This document shows positions 1 to 8,215 of a DNA stretch of 64,000 bases, in pieces. Position 1 is the stretch's first letter, and every line of letters begins with the position of its first letter. The stretch is from Oxalobacteraceae bacterium OTU3CAMAD1. GTDB lineage: Bacteria; Pseudomonadota; Gammaproteobacteria; Burkholderiales; Burkholderiaceae_D. The position numbers and the translations under genes are program-made. The stretch is taken from assembly GCA_024123915.1 (NCBI GenBank), contig CP099650.1, positions 1,674,001 through 1,738,000 on the forward strand, written 5' to 3'. The notes below the pieces were generated by a model that was not told the origin of the DNA, made no database searches, and was given only the letters and a program-made list of their open reading frames with translations.

Positions 1-23
1 ATGAAATTTTTGATGGCGTTCAT
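1..23 (-). CDS. Start of a second Flp-type pilin gene (runs off the left edge)
   Basis: Only the first codons are inside the window. On the minus strand an ATG at 23-21 opens the reading frame MNAIKNF, a typical N-terminus of Flp/Fap type IVb prepilins. It is preceded by a good ribosome binding site, AAGGA, eight bases upstream. It lies just downstream of, and codirectional with, the short pilin gene at 95-238, so the two look like tandem pilin genes of one Tad pilus locus that continues to the left. The identification rests on eight codons plus context. Confidence 0.55.
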
Positions 24-94
24 GGTCGTTTCCTTAGAGGTAAGTGAGATTGCGAAATGGTGTTACGGCATTCCACTAAAACGGGGGTCAGGTT

Positions 95-238
95 TTAGGT
101 CCTAAAAACTGCTAGCAGCGTAATGATGACCACCACTGAAACGAGTGCGCCGATCAATGCATATTCGATCAGGCTGGCACCGCCGGCATCGCCGATGAAC
201 CGGCCGATGTCGCGTTGCTTGCCTTTTGATCCTTGCAT
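95..238 (-). CDS. Flp/Fap-type pilin, 47 residues
   Basis: A very small gene. The product starts MQGSKGKQRD, then has GGASLIEYALIGALV followed by a hydrophobic run of about 17 residues ending AVFRT. The G-A-S-L-I-E-Y segment matches the prepilin peptidase site of type IVb Flp pilins: cleavage after Gly, Glu at +5, Tyr at +6. This would be a structural subunit of a Tad pilus, inserted in the inner membrane before processing. An AGGAG ribosome binding site precedes the ATG. The basic leader of about 20 residues is normal for the family. Its neighbours (another flp start downstream, TadE/TadG genes at 3190-5689 and a two-component pair between) support the assignment. Confidence 0.8.
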   Translation of the reverse strand: MQGSKGKQRDIGRFIGDAGGASLIEYALIGALVSVVVIITLLAVFRT

Positions 239-389
239 CCCGCACTCCTGTTGGTCGTTACTGGCTGGTTTCTCTCAGCTGTTTCAAGTTCGCTGCTGAT
301 GTAATGAATTCTACGGAAGCCCGTCTTGATCCACATCAGACGGATGTCACTTTGTCGGGGGAGGATTGTCACGATGTGTGGCGGCCGCG

Positions 390-407
390 CCGTGACAAAT
401 GTCACGG
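390..407. promoter_or_regulatory. TGTCAC palindrome upstream of flp
   Basis: A perfect inverted repeat, CCGTGACA-AA-TGTCACGG, lies in the gap between the response regulator gene and the leftward flp gene. Further TGTCAC half-sites occur nearby, near 345 and at 367-373, so the flp upstream region holds about four copies in both orientations. This looks like a cluster of regulator binding sites. It lies too far from the flp start (about 150 bases) to be a core promoter. No poly-T tract follows, so a terminator role is less likely. Confidence 0.4.
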
Positions 408-446
408 GGGCGGCCGTTGGCGCGGTGTTGCGGGGAGGGAGGGCGC

Positions 447-1121
447 CTAGGAGGCGTTCAAGCCGTGCCGGTTGGCGTAGACGTACAGTTCGAGGCGGTT
501 GGCCACGCCGAGCTTTTGATAAATCGTCGTCAGGTTGTTGCGCAAGGTCGGCTCGGCGATGAACAGCCTGGCGGCCAGCTCCTTGTTGGGCGCGCCGTTG
601 CTGTCGGCGACGACGGCGACGATCTTGCGCTCCTTGGGGGTGAGCGTGGCGATGCGCGGGGCCTCCGGATCGGCCGGCGCCGCCGTGACCATCTTGTTGA
701 GCAGCGCGTGGGTCAGCGCCGGGTCCAGGCACAGCTCGCCGCGATGGACTTGCCGGATCGCCGCCAGCACCACCTCGGCCGGCGCCTCCTTGCCGACCAC
801 GCCGCGCGCGCCCAGGCGCACCGCCTCGCCCAGCAGCGCCTGGTCGCGGTTGCCGCTGAGGATCAGCACGCGCGCGCCGCTGTCGGCCAGCAGCGCCGGC
901 AGGATCTCGATCGAGCTGCGGCCCTCGAGATCGAGGTCGAGCACGATCAGGTCCGGGCGCAGGCGGCGCGCCTCCAGCAGCGCGCTGTCGTTGTTGTGGG
1001 CGGTGCCGACCAGTTGCAGTTCGGCGCCGGCGCTCTCGACCAGTTTCTCGAGGCCCCACAGCATGGTTTTGTGGTCGTCCACCAACAGCAGGCGGATCGG
1101 GGTGGCGGTGGTAGTGCTCAT
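447..1121 (-). CDS. NarL/FixJ-family response regulator
   Basis: 224 residues. The N-terminal receiver domain (about 10-125) has the acidic pair in LLVDDHKT, the phospho-acceptor Asp in LIVLDLDLEG, a Ser/Thr in VLILSGN and the Lys in VVGKEAP. The C-terminal LuxR-type helix-turn-helix (about 155-215) reads TLTPKERKIVAVVADSNGA, then NKELAARLFIAEPTLRNNLT. It is a DNA-binding output protein, presumably phosphorylated by the sensor kinase encoded 14 bases upstream on the same strand. It sits between pilin genes and tadE/tadG genes, so regulation of the Tad pilus is a reasonable inference but is not shown. Clustered TGTCAC boxes just downstream of the gene, in front of flp, are candidate binding sites. 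Confidence 0.9.
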   Translation of the reverse strand: MSTTTATPIRLLLVDDHKTMLWGLEKLVESAGAELQLVGTAHNNDSALLEARRLRPDLIVLDLDLEGRSSIEILPALLADSGARVLILSGNRDQALLGEAVRLGARGVVGKEAPAEVVLAAIRQVHRGELCLDPALTHALLNKMVTAAPADPEAPRIATLTPKERKIVAVVADSNGAPNKELAARLFIAEPTLRNNLTTIYQKLGVANRLELYVYANRHGLNAS

Positions 1122-1135
1122 GAGGTAGTTCCAGG

Positions 1136-2833
1136 TTAGACCGGAATGGCAACGCTGACCACGGTGGCGCCGCGCGCCAGGTGTTCGATCGCTATCGTAC
1201 CGCCGAGCGCGGCGGTGCGCTCGGCGATCGAACCGGGCAGGAATGGGGCCGCTGGCGGTTCCGGACTGTCGTTTTCGATGCGGATCAGCAGCTGGCCGTC
1301 GACATTGCTCAGGTCGACCAGCCCGCCGCGCGCCCGCGTGTGCTTGCGGATATTGCTCATGCCTTCATTAACGATCTGGAACACCTCGGCGGCCAGGCGG
1401 TCGCTCACGCTCAGGTCGTCCGCCGCCCGCACCTCGATTGTGATGCCGTAAAAGGCGCGTACCTGGCCCGCCTGGCGGCGCAGCGCCACCAGCAGTTCGG
1501 CCTCCTGACGCGCCGCGCCCTGGCGCACGGTCTTGGCGAAGGCGCGCATGTCGGCGATGACCTGGCCGGTCATGTCGAGCAAGCGGTCCAGTTCGGCGGC
1601 GGCCGCGTGCTCGGCTTCCAGGCTCTGGCGCACCGCGCTGATGCCGTGGCGCAGGCCGATGTAGGGCTGGATGGTGCTGTCGTGCAGGTCGCGGGCGATC
1701 TTTTGCCGTTCGCGGAAGGCGGCGTCGGACGCCAGGCGGTCGAGCAGCATGATGTTTTCGATGACCGGGAATACCTGCGCCGCGAGTTGTTGCAGGAACA
1801 CGGCGTCGCCACGGTTGAGGCGCTGCTGGTCCGACACCAGATAGATGCGGCCCTCGCCCTTGCGCAGCGGCAGCGGCGCGCTGACGAAGGAGGCGGCGTC
1901 GAGCAGGTCGGCCAGCGGCTCGACGGCGTCGGCGCCGAGCCGCTGCCAGGCTGCCGCGCCACGGCCGCGCTGCCCCGCCTCGAGCGTGCGCGGCAGGCGC
2001 GGGTGCAGCGCACGCGCGTAATGCACCAGCGCGTCGTCGTTGAAGGCAAGCAGCGGCGCGGCGGCCGCTTCGCCGAGCATCGATTGGGTGCCCTGGCGCG
2101 CCTGGCCGCGCGCACTGGTCGAATGCAAACGCCACAGCTCGTCCGGCCCGTCGCGCATCAATAGCAGGCATTGGCTGGCATGATGGAAGTCGCGCGTCTG
2201 GTGCAGGATCGAGGCGATGGTCTGGTCGACGCCGAAGCGCGGGTTGGACAGCTGGCTGACCTCGCGCAGCAACGCCAGGCGGCGCCGCTGGATCAGGCCG
2301 AGCCCGCCCCAGTAGGCAATCATGTAGCCAAGCGCGAGCACGAAGGTGGTGCGCAACCACAGCTGGCCCTGGTTGGTGCTGTTGTTGGCCAGCCACGTTG
2401 CCACCGTCAGCGCCACCGCCGCCGCCAGCGTAATGCGCGCGCCCTCGTCGAAACCCCATTGGAACGACGAGGTCAGGATCACGAAGAAGAAAAATGGGTA
2501 GAAATAGCTGCTTCCGCCGCCGGTGCAGTAAATCATCAGGCAGTACCAGCCCAGGTCGAGCCAATAGACGACTTTGCCATGCCAGAACGGATTGCCGTGG
2601 TAGCGCACCGCCACCAGCAAGGTGACGCTGTGCAGCAGATAGCCGATGAAGATCAGCCAGGTCAGTGCGCCCTGGCGCTCGTAGGCGCCCATGTCGTCGG
2701 GCGCGATGAACAAGGTCAGCAGCGCCGAGACGGCCAGCACCAGGCGCATGATGAAAATCATCGAGGCGCCGGCGACGTCGTTGTTGCGCGGTTGTGCTGC
2801 TATTTGCATGAAAGTTGTGGCTAAGCTGTCCAA
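1136..2833 (-). CDS. Membrane sensor histidine kinase (HisKA_3 / NarX type)
   Basis: The N-terminal part has about five hydrophobic segments, from MRLVLAVSALLTLFIA through VLALGYMIAYWGGLGL. A GAF-like region of about 180 residues follows, then the phospho-acceptor motif REKIARDLHDSTIQPYIGL (His in the HisKA_3 dimerisation helix) and a HATPase domain with NEGMSNIRKHTRA and a C-terminal glycine-rich region. It should autophosphorylate and feed the response regulator 14 bases downstream. The start is uncertain. An ATG at 2908 would include a palindromic site; TTG at 2833 has a good GGGAGAG ribosome binding site and is chosen here; ATG at 2809 is also possible. The membrane topology starts after all three. 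Confidence 0.85.
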   Translation of the reverse strand: MDSLATTFMQIAAQPRNNDVAGASMIFIMRLVLAVSALLTLFIAPDDMGAYERQGALTWLIFIGYLLHSVTLLVAVRYHGNPFWHGKVVYWLDLGWYCLMIYCTGGGSSYFYPFFFFVILTSSFQWGFDEGARITLAAAVALTVATWLANNSTNQGQLWLRTTFVLALGYMIAYWGGLGLIQRRRLALLREVSQLSNPRFGVDQTIASILHQTRDFHHASQCLLLMRDGPDELWRLHSTSARGQARQGTQSMLGEAAAAPLLAFNDDALVHYARALHPRLPRTLEAGQRGRGAAAWQRLGADAVEPLADLLDAASFVSAPLPLRKGEGRIYLVSDQQRLNRGDAVFLQQLAAQVFPVIENIMLLDRLASDAAFRERQKIARDLHDSTIQPYIGLRHGISAVRQSLEAEHAAAAELDRLLDMTGQVIADMRAFAKTVRQGAARQEAELLVALRRQAGQVRAFYGITIEVRAADDLSVSDRLAAEVFQIVNEGMSNIRKHTRARGGLVDLSNVDGQLLIRIENDSPEPPAAPFLPGSIAERTAALGGTIAIEHLARGATVVSVAIPV

Positions 2834-2887
2834 TGTGTGGCTCTCTCCCGGCCCATGGAGCTTATACGGTTGCCCGACAGCATTGGT

Positions 2888-2901
2888 TTCACTATAGTGA
2901 A
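2888..2901. promoter_or_regulatory. 14-bp palindrome TTCACTATAGTGAA
   Basis: A perfect 14-base palindrome lies at the start of the divergent region between the sensor kinase gene (leftward) and the tadE gene (rightward). If the kinase starts at 2833 or 2809, the site is in its promoter or leader and could be an operator. The rest of the 2909-3189 gap has a TACAAT hexamer at 3053-3058 but no convincing -35 partner. No other feature is seen there. Confidence 0.35.
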
Positions 2902-3189
2902 CATACATTAAAAGATCGTCAAAATAGTTGCGCTAGCGACACGTCGGAGTCTACGCACAGATGTCTGTCCTGTCTAGCCGGATCTAGCAGATCGCGCGGA
3001 CATGATGTTGAGGAAAAACATTAAATGTCTACGCGAAACAAAATAAGCGCGCTACAATGTCCCTACCGCCACCCCGATCCAGTGGCGTCGGCGCCGGCGC
3101 GCAAGCCCCCGGAATCGCCTCCACCGCAGTGCCGCGCCGCGTGCGCTCTTGCCTGTCCCCCCTGCTGTCCGCCTCACGGAAGCCTTGTT

Positions 3190-3669
3190 ATGAATGTATC
3201 CAGATTCCCGCGCGCACGCCAAAAGGGCTCTGCCGCGGTCGAAATGGCGTTTATCGCGCCGGTGTTGTTTTTGCTGCTCATGGCCGTGTTCGAGTTCGCG
3301 ATCATCTTCTTCACGTCGCTGACGATGCAATATGCCGTGCGCGAGGGTTCGCGCTACGCCATCACCGGCCAGAGCGACCGCGATCCCGCCGCCAGCAACC
3401 GCCAGCGCTACCTGGCCATCATCCAGTCGATCAAGGACAATTCGGTGGGGATGTACGATTCGGTCAACCCGGTCATCACGGTCAACAACACGACGTACGC
3501 CACCGCCAACGCCTATTCGGCGACGATGTTCGGCGGCCCGGACGACGTGGTCGTCATCCGTCTCGATTGCAGCTGGAAGATCGTCACGCCGATCATCGGC
3601 GCGATGTTCCAGGGCGGGGTATTGCATTTTTCCGTGGCGACGACGATGCGCAACGAGACCTACCAATGA
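3190..3669 (+). CDS. TadE-family pseudopilin (first copy)
   Basis: 159 residues from ATG 3190. After a short basic leader comes GSAAVEMAFIAPVLFLLL, the TadE signature: Gly-Ser-Ala-Ala-Val-Glu-Met at the cytoplasmic face of one transmembrane helix, with the Glu expected at +5 of the prepilin peptidase site. The rest is periplasmic. TadE-like proteins are minor pseudopilins needed for Tad pilus assembly. An upstream in-frame extension to 3025 exists, but it is proline-rich with no family resemblance, so the internal ATG is chosen. The stop codon overlaps the start of the next tadE-like gene (ATGA), and the three genes 3190-5689 form one operon. Confidence 0.85.
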   Translation: MNVSRFPRARQKGSAAVEMAFIAPVLFLLLMAVFEFAIIFFTSLTMQYAVREGSRYAITGQSDRDPAASNRQRYLAIIQSIKDNSVGMYDSVNPVITVNNTTYATANAYSATMFGGPDDVVVIRLDCSWKIVTPIIGAMFQGGVLHFSVATTMRNETYQ

Positions 3670-4313
3670 GCCGCAGTATGCCACCCCACATGACACCCCG
3701 CATGTCCCGCCGCCGCGCCGGCGGACTGGCCGCCGTTGAGTTCGCGCTGTGGCTGCCGCTGCTGCTGCTGCTGATCGTCGCGCTGGTCGACATCGCGCGT
3801 GGCGTGCAGGCCAACATGATCTTGATTAATCTGAGCCGGGAGGGCGCCAACCTGGCCTCGCGCGGCAAGCTGCAATTGTCGGAGAACGCGCAGGTCATCA
3901 TCGGCCAGGTCGCCGCCTCGGGCTCGCCGCTGGAGATGAACGAGCGCGGCATGATTTACGTGACCCGCATCATGGGGCTGGCCAGCGGCAGCACCACGCG
4001 CAGCATCGTGCTCGAGCAGTACCGCTGGGACGACTCGGTCAACAACCGCGGCTTCCGCGTCAGCGGCTACGGGCCCGCCAGCAAGATCTGGACGTGCGGC
4101 AGCTGGGCCGGCGCCGTGGCAGGCACCTGCGTGGTGCCGACCGGCGCCAACGCGCCGGCGGTGGCGCTGATGAGCGGCTCGCTGGCCGACGGCGAGGTGA
4201 TCTATGTCGTCGAGACGTTCTACAAATTCAACATGGTGTTCGCGCCATTTTCCCTCGGCTCGGTGTCGACCTCGACCATCGGCCCCGATCTTTACTCGAT
4301 GACGGTGTTCTGA
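3666..4313 (+). CDS. TadE-family pseudopilin (second copy)
   Basis: 215 residues. The product has an N-terminal Arg-rich stretch, then GGLAAVEFALWLPLLLLLIV, the TadE motif and transmembrane helix, followed by a periplasmic domain with a Cys pair (WTCGSW and GTCVVP). The start ATG overlaps the stop of the upstream tadE gene, and its stop overlaps the start of the tadG-like gene by one base (TGATG), so the three are translationally coupled. The two TadE proteins probably act together as minor pilins of the Flp pilus machine. The longer in-frame extension upstream is a shadow of the first tadE gene. Confidence 0.85.
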   Translation: MSRSMPPHMTPRMSRRRAGGLAAVEFALWLPLLLLLIVALVDIARGVQANMILINLSREGANLASRGKLQLSENAQVIIGQVAASGSPLEMNERGMIYVTRIMGLASGSTTRSIVLEQYRWDDSVNNRGFRVSGYGPASKIWTCGSWAGAVAGTCVVPTGANAPAVALMSGSLADGEVIYVVETFYKFNMVFAPFSLGSVSTSTIGPDLYSMTVF

Positions 4314-5689
4314 TGAGACGCTTTTCCAAACCCCAACAACGCGGCATGGTGACGGTGCTGCTGGCGATCTGCGTGACGGTGCTGATCGCCGCTGTCGGAC
4401 TGGTCCTCAGCGCCGGCCTGAGCTATATGATCAAGTCCAAGCTCAACGCGGCGACCGACGCCGCCAGCCTGGCCGCCGCGCGCGCCACCAGCATCGGCGG
4501 CGACCAGGCCACGCAGACGGCCAACGCGCGGGCGGCGGCGACGCGGTTTTTCAACGCCAACTTCCCGGCCAACTATTTGCTGTCCACCCCCACGCTCAAC
4601 GAGACCCAGGTGAGCTTCAACGGCGGCGAGGTGACGATCAACGTCAGCGCCTCGGCCACCATGCCGAGCGTGTTGATGGGCGGTGTAGTGTCCGGGCCGC
4701 TGTCGCCCAGCGTGCTGACAGAGACCAAGCGCAAGGACCTCGACATGGTCATCACGCTCGACACCTCCGGTTCGCTCAGCGGCCAGGCGGCCACCGTGCG
4801 CAGCTCGGCGATCACCTTCCTCAAGCAATTCAATTCGGAGCGCGACCGGGTCGGCCTGCTGCATTTTTCCTACGGCGCCGTGCTGGACGATCCGATCCGT
4901 CCGATCTTGCGCGGTTTTGACCGCACCAGCATGACCAACCACATCAAGGGGTACTCGTTCACCGGTTCGACCGCTTCGCCGGAGGGCATGTATATGGCGC
5001 GGCAGCAGATTAACAGCGTGCCGACGGCTAACCTGAACCGTTCCAATCTGCGCGTGATCGTTTTCTTCTCCGACGGCGCGCCCAACTCGTTCGGCACCTA
5101 TCTGACGTGGAACAACGGTGTGAACTGTAAGACAGCCGGCACGGTGACCACTGACGACGATGGTAGCGGCGAGCCGGGGGGGCTGTTCAAACTCGACCAG
5201 CAGTCCGACGATGTAGGCGGCGGCTGCACCCCGGAAACCGAGAACAACCCCACCTACCTGAAGAACCGCGCCTCCGCGCTGCCGGCCTTCTACAACGCGC
5301 ATGTCACGTATGACCAGTACATCGACCCGAAGACAACCTACGAGTATCCGATCGTGACCAACTCGCCGCGCGTGGTGACCAACGCCATCACTTATCGCAA
5401 CGTTAACCGCGCCGCGCGCAACCTGGTCGAAGCGATGGCGGCGAAGTCGCGCGACGAAGGCATCTTCGTCTTCACGCTCGGACTGGGCTCGGCGCTGAAG
5501 GCCGGCAGCGGCGCCGATGGCGAAAAGGGCGAGGACACACTCAAGTGCATGGCCAACTCCACCGACGCGCCGAGCCGCTGCTTCAACGCCGCCAAGCCGG
5601 TCGGGGTCTACTGCTATGCCGCCACCCAGGCCGACCTGACGCCATGCTTCTCCAAGCTGGCCAGCGCCATCCTGCGCATTTCGAAGTAA
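4313..5689 (+). CDS. TadG-like protein with von Willebrand A domain
   Basis: 458 residues. The N-terminus has a transmembrane helix (MVTVLLAICVTVLIAAVGLV) followed by NAATDAASLAAARAT, the conserved TadG/pilus-assembly N-terminal motif. A von Willebrand A domain begins near residue 140 with the metal-ion-dependent adhesion motif LDTSGSL (DxSxS), plus a downstream FFSDGAPN. The protein is expected to sit in the inner membrane with a large periplasmic domain that helps anchor or assemble the Tad pilus. It is the third gene of the tadE-tadE-tadG operon and ends four bases from the convergent esterase gene. Four late Cys residues may form disulfides. Confidence 0.85.
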   Translation: MRRFSKPQQRGMVTVLLAICVTVLIAAVGLVLSAGLSYMIKSKLNAATDAASLAAARATSIGGDQATQTANARAAATRFFNANFPANYLLSTPTLNETQVSFNGGEVTINVSASATMPSVLMGGVVSGPLSPSVLTETKRKDLDMVITLDTSGSLSGQAATVRSSAITFLKQFNSERDRVGLLHFSYGAVLDDPIRPILRGFDRTSMTNHIKGYSFTGSTASPEGMYMARQQINSVPTANLNRSNLRVIVFFSDGAPNSFGTYLTWNNGVNCKTAGTVTTDDDGSGEPGGLFKLDQQSDDVGGGCTPETENNPTYLKNRASALPAFYNAHVTYDQYIDPKTTYEYPIVTNSPRVVTNAITYRNVNRAARNLVEAMAAKSRDEGIFVFTLGLGSALKAGSGADGEKGEDTLKCMANSTDAPSRCFNAAKPVGVYCYAATQADLTPCFSKLASAILRISK

Positions 5690-5693
5690 GCTT

Positions 5694-6428
5694 TCACCGC
5701 CCGGGGATCCGGCGCAGCGCTTCGCGCGCGACCGGCGCCGGCACCACATGGGCGCCGTCGAATTCCGTGTATTGAACCTCGTAGTCCTCGCGCGCCAGCT
5801 GGTTCGCGATGGCGCGTCCCTGCGTGACCGGCAGCACCTCGTCGCCGCTGCCGTGGGCGACGAACACACGCGGCCGCCCGACGCGCCGCATCGGCTTCAT
5901 GAAGCCCGGTGAAAACGCCACGATATCGCTGAACAAATCCCCGTTCATCAAGCCCACCGACAGCGCGTAGGAAGCGCCGTCGGAAAAGCCGCCGATCACC
6001 AGCGCGTCCGGGTCGACGCTGTAGCGCCGCATGGTCCACGCCAGCACGCGGTCGAGGAAGGCCAGGTCGGGACCGTAGCCGCCGCGTATCACGTCCCAGC
6101 TGTCGGTCAGCGAGCGCGGTATCAGCAGCAGCGCGCCATGGCGTTGCGCGTGGGCGATGGCGCTGTCGTCGGCGCCGCCGAGCAGCTGGCGCACGCCGTG
6201 CAGCAGCACGATCAATTGCAGCGGGCGAGCGGGCGCGCCGTCGATGGGCGCCGGCACGTGCAGGATGGCCTGGCGGCCGTTGGCGAAGGCCAGGGTGTGG
6301 CGGCCGGGCGGCAGTTGCAGCGGCGGCGGGTGCTCGAGCAGTGCCAGCGGCCGCAAAGCCGGACGGGCGCGCAGCCGGCCGTCGCTATGCGGGTCGGGCG
6401 GTGTCGGGGACGGGGACTGCGTGGCCAC
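5694..6428 (-). CDS. Alpha/beta hydrolase, esterase or PHB-depolymerase-like
   Basis: 244 residues from a GTG at 6428, which has GGGGA six bases upstream; the longer frame towards 6761 is antisense to its neighbour. Nucleophile motif GGFSDGASYA (G-x-S-x-G), acidic residue in AHGSGDEVLP and catalytic His in FDGAHVVPAP form the triad, and an oxyanion-hole segment LIVLLHGVRQ is present. It resembles carboxylesterase/phospholipase and poly(3-hydroxyalkanoate) depolymerase-like serine hydrolases. There is no clear signal peptide; the N-terminal 45 residues are Pro-rich. Substrate unknown. It is codirectional with the secreted hypothetical protein gene 17 bases upstream, so the two may be cotranscribed. 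Confidence 0.75.
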   Translation of the reverse strand: MATQSPSPTPPDPHSDGRLRARPALRPLALLEHPPPLQLPPGRHTLAFANGRQAILHVPAPIDGAPARPLQLIVLLHGVRQLLGGADDSAIAHAQRHGALLLIPRSLTDSWDVIRGGYGPDLAFLDRVLAWTMRRYSVDPDALVIGGFSDGASYALSVGLMNGDLFSDIVAFSPGFMKPMRRVGRPRVFVAHGSGDEVLPVTQGRAIANQLAREDYEVQYTEFDGAHVVPAPVAREALRRIPGR

Positions 6429-6445
6429 GGTGCGTCCCCATGCCG

Positions 6446-7111
6446 CTACTTGTTGCGGACGTAGGAGGTCAGCTCCCAGCTGTCGCGGTTGAAAGTGCGG
6501 CCCTGCCAGTCGGTGTCGCGGTAATCGAGCTTGACGAAGTTGTTCAGTTCCGGGGCGAACCAGACCGTCTCCGTCAGCTGGCCGTTGCCGCCGTTGCTGT
6601 TGGTTTCGTCGCCGCGGTAGAGCGCTTCGACCACCACCTTGATGGCGTCGAACTCGCCGGCCGGCGTCTTGATTTTTTCCCAGTCCAGCACCTTGCCCTT
6701 GATGGTGTAGCGCCAGTGTTTGCCTTGTTTCGGGTTGTCGCCGGTGACCTCGGTGTTCCATTCCTTGCCGGGCGTGAGCGGGAACGCGTAGCGCGCGAAC
6801 GACGGCGAGAAGTGCATCGCGCCACGCTCGACCGGGTTCATTTCCGCGCTGAAGAGCTGCTTGGTCACCAGCGCGTTGCTGGACGCCCGCCGCACCTCGA
6901 CATGCACGCCGGCGTCGTCGATGGCGGTCACCTCCATCTTGTTGACGTTGCCTTTGACGCCTTTCCAGACGTCGGTGTATTGGTAGGTCCAGGAGTCGCC
7001 GACGGCGGGTGTGGGCGCCGGCGCGGGCAAGCGCGCCTCAGCCAGTGCGAACGGTCCGGCCAGGACCAGGCAAAAGGCGATACAACTTTTCAGGGTGATG
7101 CTGTTGCGCAT
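6446..7111 (-). CDS. Secreted protein of unknown function
   Basis: 221 residues. A classical signal peptide (CIAFCLVLAGPFALAEA) is followed by a beta-rich soluble domain with AVGDSWTYQYTD near the N-terminus and repeated segments such as GKEWNTEVTG and GEFDAIKVV. The opening pattern VGDSWTYxY is common in uncharacterised periplasmic proteins thought to be beta-sandwich or lipocalin-like. No catalytic motif was recognised. AAAGGAGAC precedes the ATG. Function cannot be assigned; export to the periplasm is the only firm inference. Confidence 0.7.
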   Translation of the reverse strand: MRNSITLKSCIAFCLVLAGPFALAEARLPAPAPTPAVGDSWTYQYTDVWKGVKGNVNKMEVTAIDDAGVHVEVRRASSNALVTKQLFSAEMNPVERGAMHFSPSFARYAFPLTPGKEWNTEVTGDNPKQGKHWRYTIKGKVLDWEKIKTPAGEFDAIKVVVEALYRGDETNSNGGNGQLTETVWFAPELNNFVKLDYRDTDWQGRTFNRDSWELTSYVRNK

Positions 7112-7177
7112 ACTGTCTCCTTTAATTGTAATTTGTTCGACAACGTTATCACAATCCGAGACGCTCTCATCGGCTTT

Positions 7178-8095
7178 TCATCGACCTTCGATGGGCGCGT
7201 GTTCCTTCATCAGCTCGGCCACCCAGTCGATGAACACGCGCAGCCGGGTGCTGACGTAGCGGTTCTGCGGATACGCCACATGCAGCGGCATGGGGGGCAG
7301 GCGCCAGTCCTCCAAGAGCGGCAGCAGCTCGCCGCTGGCGACATGGGGCTTGGCCATATAGCGCGGCAGCCACAGCACGCCCATGCCGGCCAGGCCGGCC
7401 GCCAGGTAGGCGTTGCCGTCATCGACGGCGACCACGTATTGGCCGTCGATGGTGAGCGTCTCGTCGTCGCGGCGCAACACCACCGGGTAGGTCTTGCCGG
7501 TGCGGCCCCATAAAAAACCAACCACGCGGTGGGCGCCGTGTTCCAGCTCGCGCGGATGGGCGGGCGCGGCGTTGCGCGCGAGATACGCGGGCGCCGCATA
7601 CACGCCCAATTGCAGGTCGCCCACGTGCCGCGCCTTCAGCGACAGGTCGCGCAGTTCGCCGCCGCGTATCACGCAATCGACACTTTCGCCGACCAGGTCG
7701 ATGGTGCGGTCGCTGACGCCCATGTCGATTTGCAGGTCGGGATAGCGGGCGTGGAACGCCGGCAGCGCCGGCATCAGGATCATGCGCGCCAGCGGACTGG
7801 GGACGTCGACCTTGAGCTTGCCCTTGGGCTGGGCCGACGCGTGGGACAGGACCGATTCGGTATCGTCGAGGTCGGCAAGCAGGCGCACCACGCGGTCGTA
7901 ATACGCCGCGCCGTCCGCCGTCACGTTGACCTTGCGCGTGGTGCGGTTGAGCAGCTTGACGCGCAGGCGCGCCTCGAGTTGCTGCACCAGTTGGGTGGCG
8001 CTGGTGCGACTGATGTGGAGCGTCTCGGCCGCCCGCGTGAAGCTGCCGGTCTCTACCACCCGTACGAACGCCGTCATCGCATCGAACCTGTCCAT
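7178..8095 (-). CDS. LysR-family transcriptional regulator
   Basis: 305 residues. The N-terminal winged helix-turn-helix reads FVRVVETGSFTRAAETLHIS, then TSATQLVQQLEARL, with the usual LLNRTTRKV wing. The C-terminal part (about 90-300) is a LysR substrate-binding domain of the subgroup often annotated CrgA/DsdC-like, with the early motif KGKLKVDVPSPLARMILMPA. It probably binds the divergent intergenic region 8096-8215, upstream of both itself and the RidA-like gene, as LysR proteins usually regulate a divergent neighbour. The effector is unknown. Confidence 0.92.
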   Translation of the reverse strand: MDRFDAMTAFVRVVETGSFTRAAETLHISRTSATQLVQQLEARLRVKLLNRTTRKVNVTADGAAYYDRVVRLLADLDDTESVLSHASAQPKGKLKVDVPSPLARMILMPALPAFHARYPDLQIDMGVSDRTIDLVGESVDCVIRGGELRDLSLKARHVGDLQLGVYAAPAYLARNAAPAHPRELEHGAHRVVGFLWGRTGKTYPVVLRRDDETLTIDGQYVVAVDDGNAYLAAGLAGMGVLWLPRYMAKPHVASGELLPLLEDWRLPPMPLHVAYPQNRYVSTRLRVFIDWVAELMKEHAPIEGR

Positions 8096-8167
8096 ATCGC
8101 CTCCCGATCAAGTAATTGTTCGGATTATACAAACAGTGATGGGCTAACTCCGGCGTTTATCTTCGGT

Positions 8168-8196
8168 TTGATTGCAATTAGACTGGGTTCTTCTAA
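8168..8196 (+). promoter_or_regulatory. Predicted sigma70 promoter of the ridA-like gene
   Basis: TTGATT (8168-8173) and TTCTAA (8191-8196) are separated by 17 bases and lie 20 bases before the ridA-like ATG. The -10 hexamer is a weak match. The AAGGAG ribosome binding site follows at about 8204-8209. Its place in the lysR/ridA divergent gap supports regulation by the LysR protein. Confidence 0.35.
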
Positions 8197-8215
8197 ACAG
8201 TTTAAGGAGTTAAGC

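Noticed and set aside
61..110. GGGGGTCAGGTTTTAGGTCC as a further member of the palindrome family
   Set aside because: It shares only GGGGTC with the four copies and lacks the paired arm.
4292..5869. Leftward 525-codon open frame opposite the tadG-like gene
   Set aside because: It spans two convergent genes and has no domain.
7125..7154. TTGTGA/TACAAT promoter before the secreted protein gene at 6446-7111
   Set aside because: The start of transcription would fall inside the ribosome binding site, leaving almost no leader.
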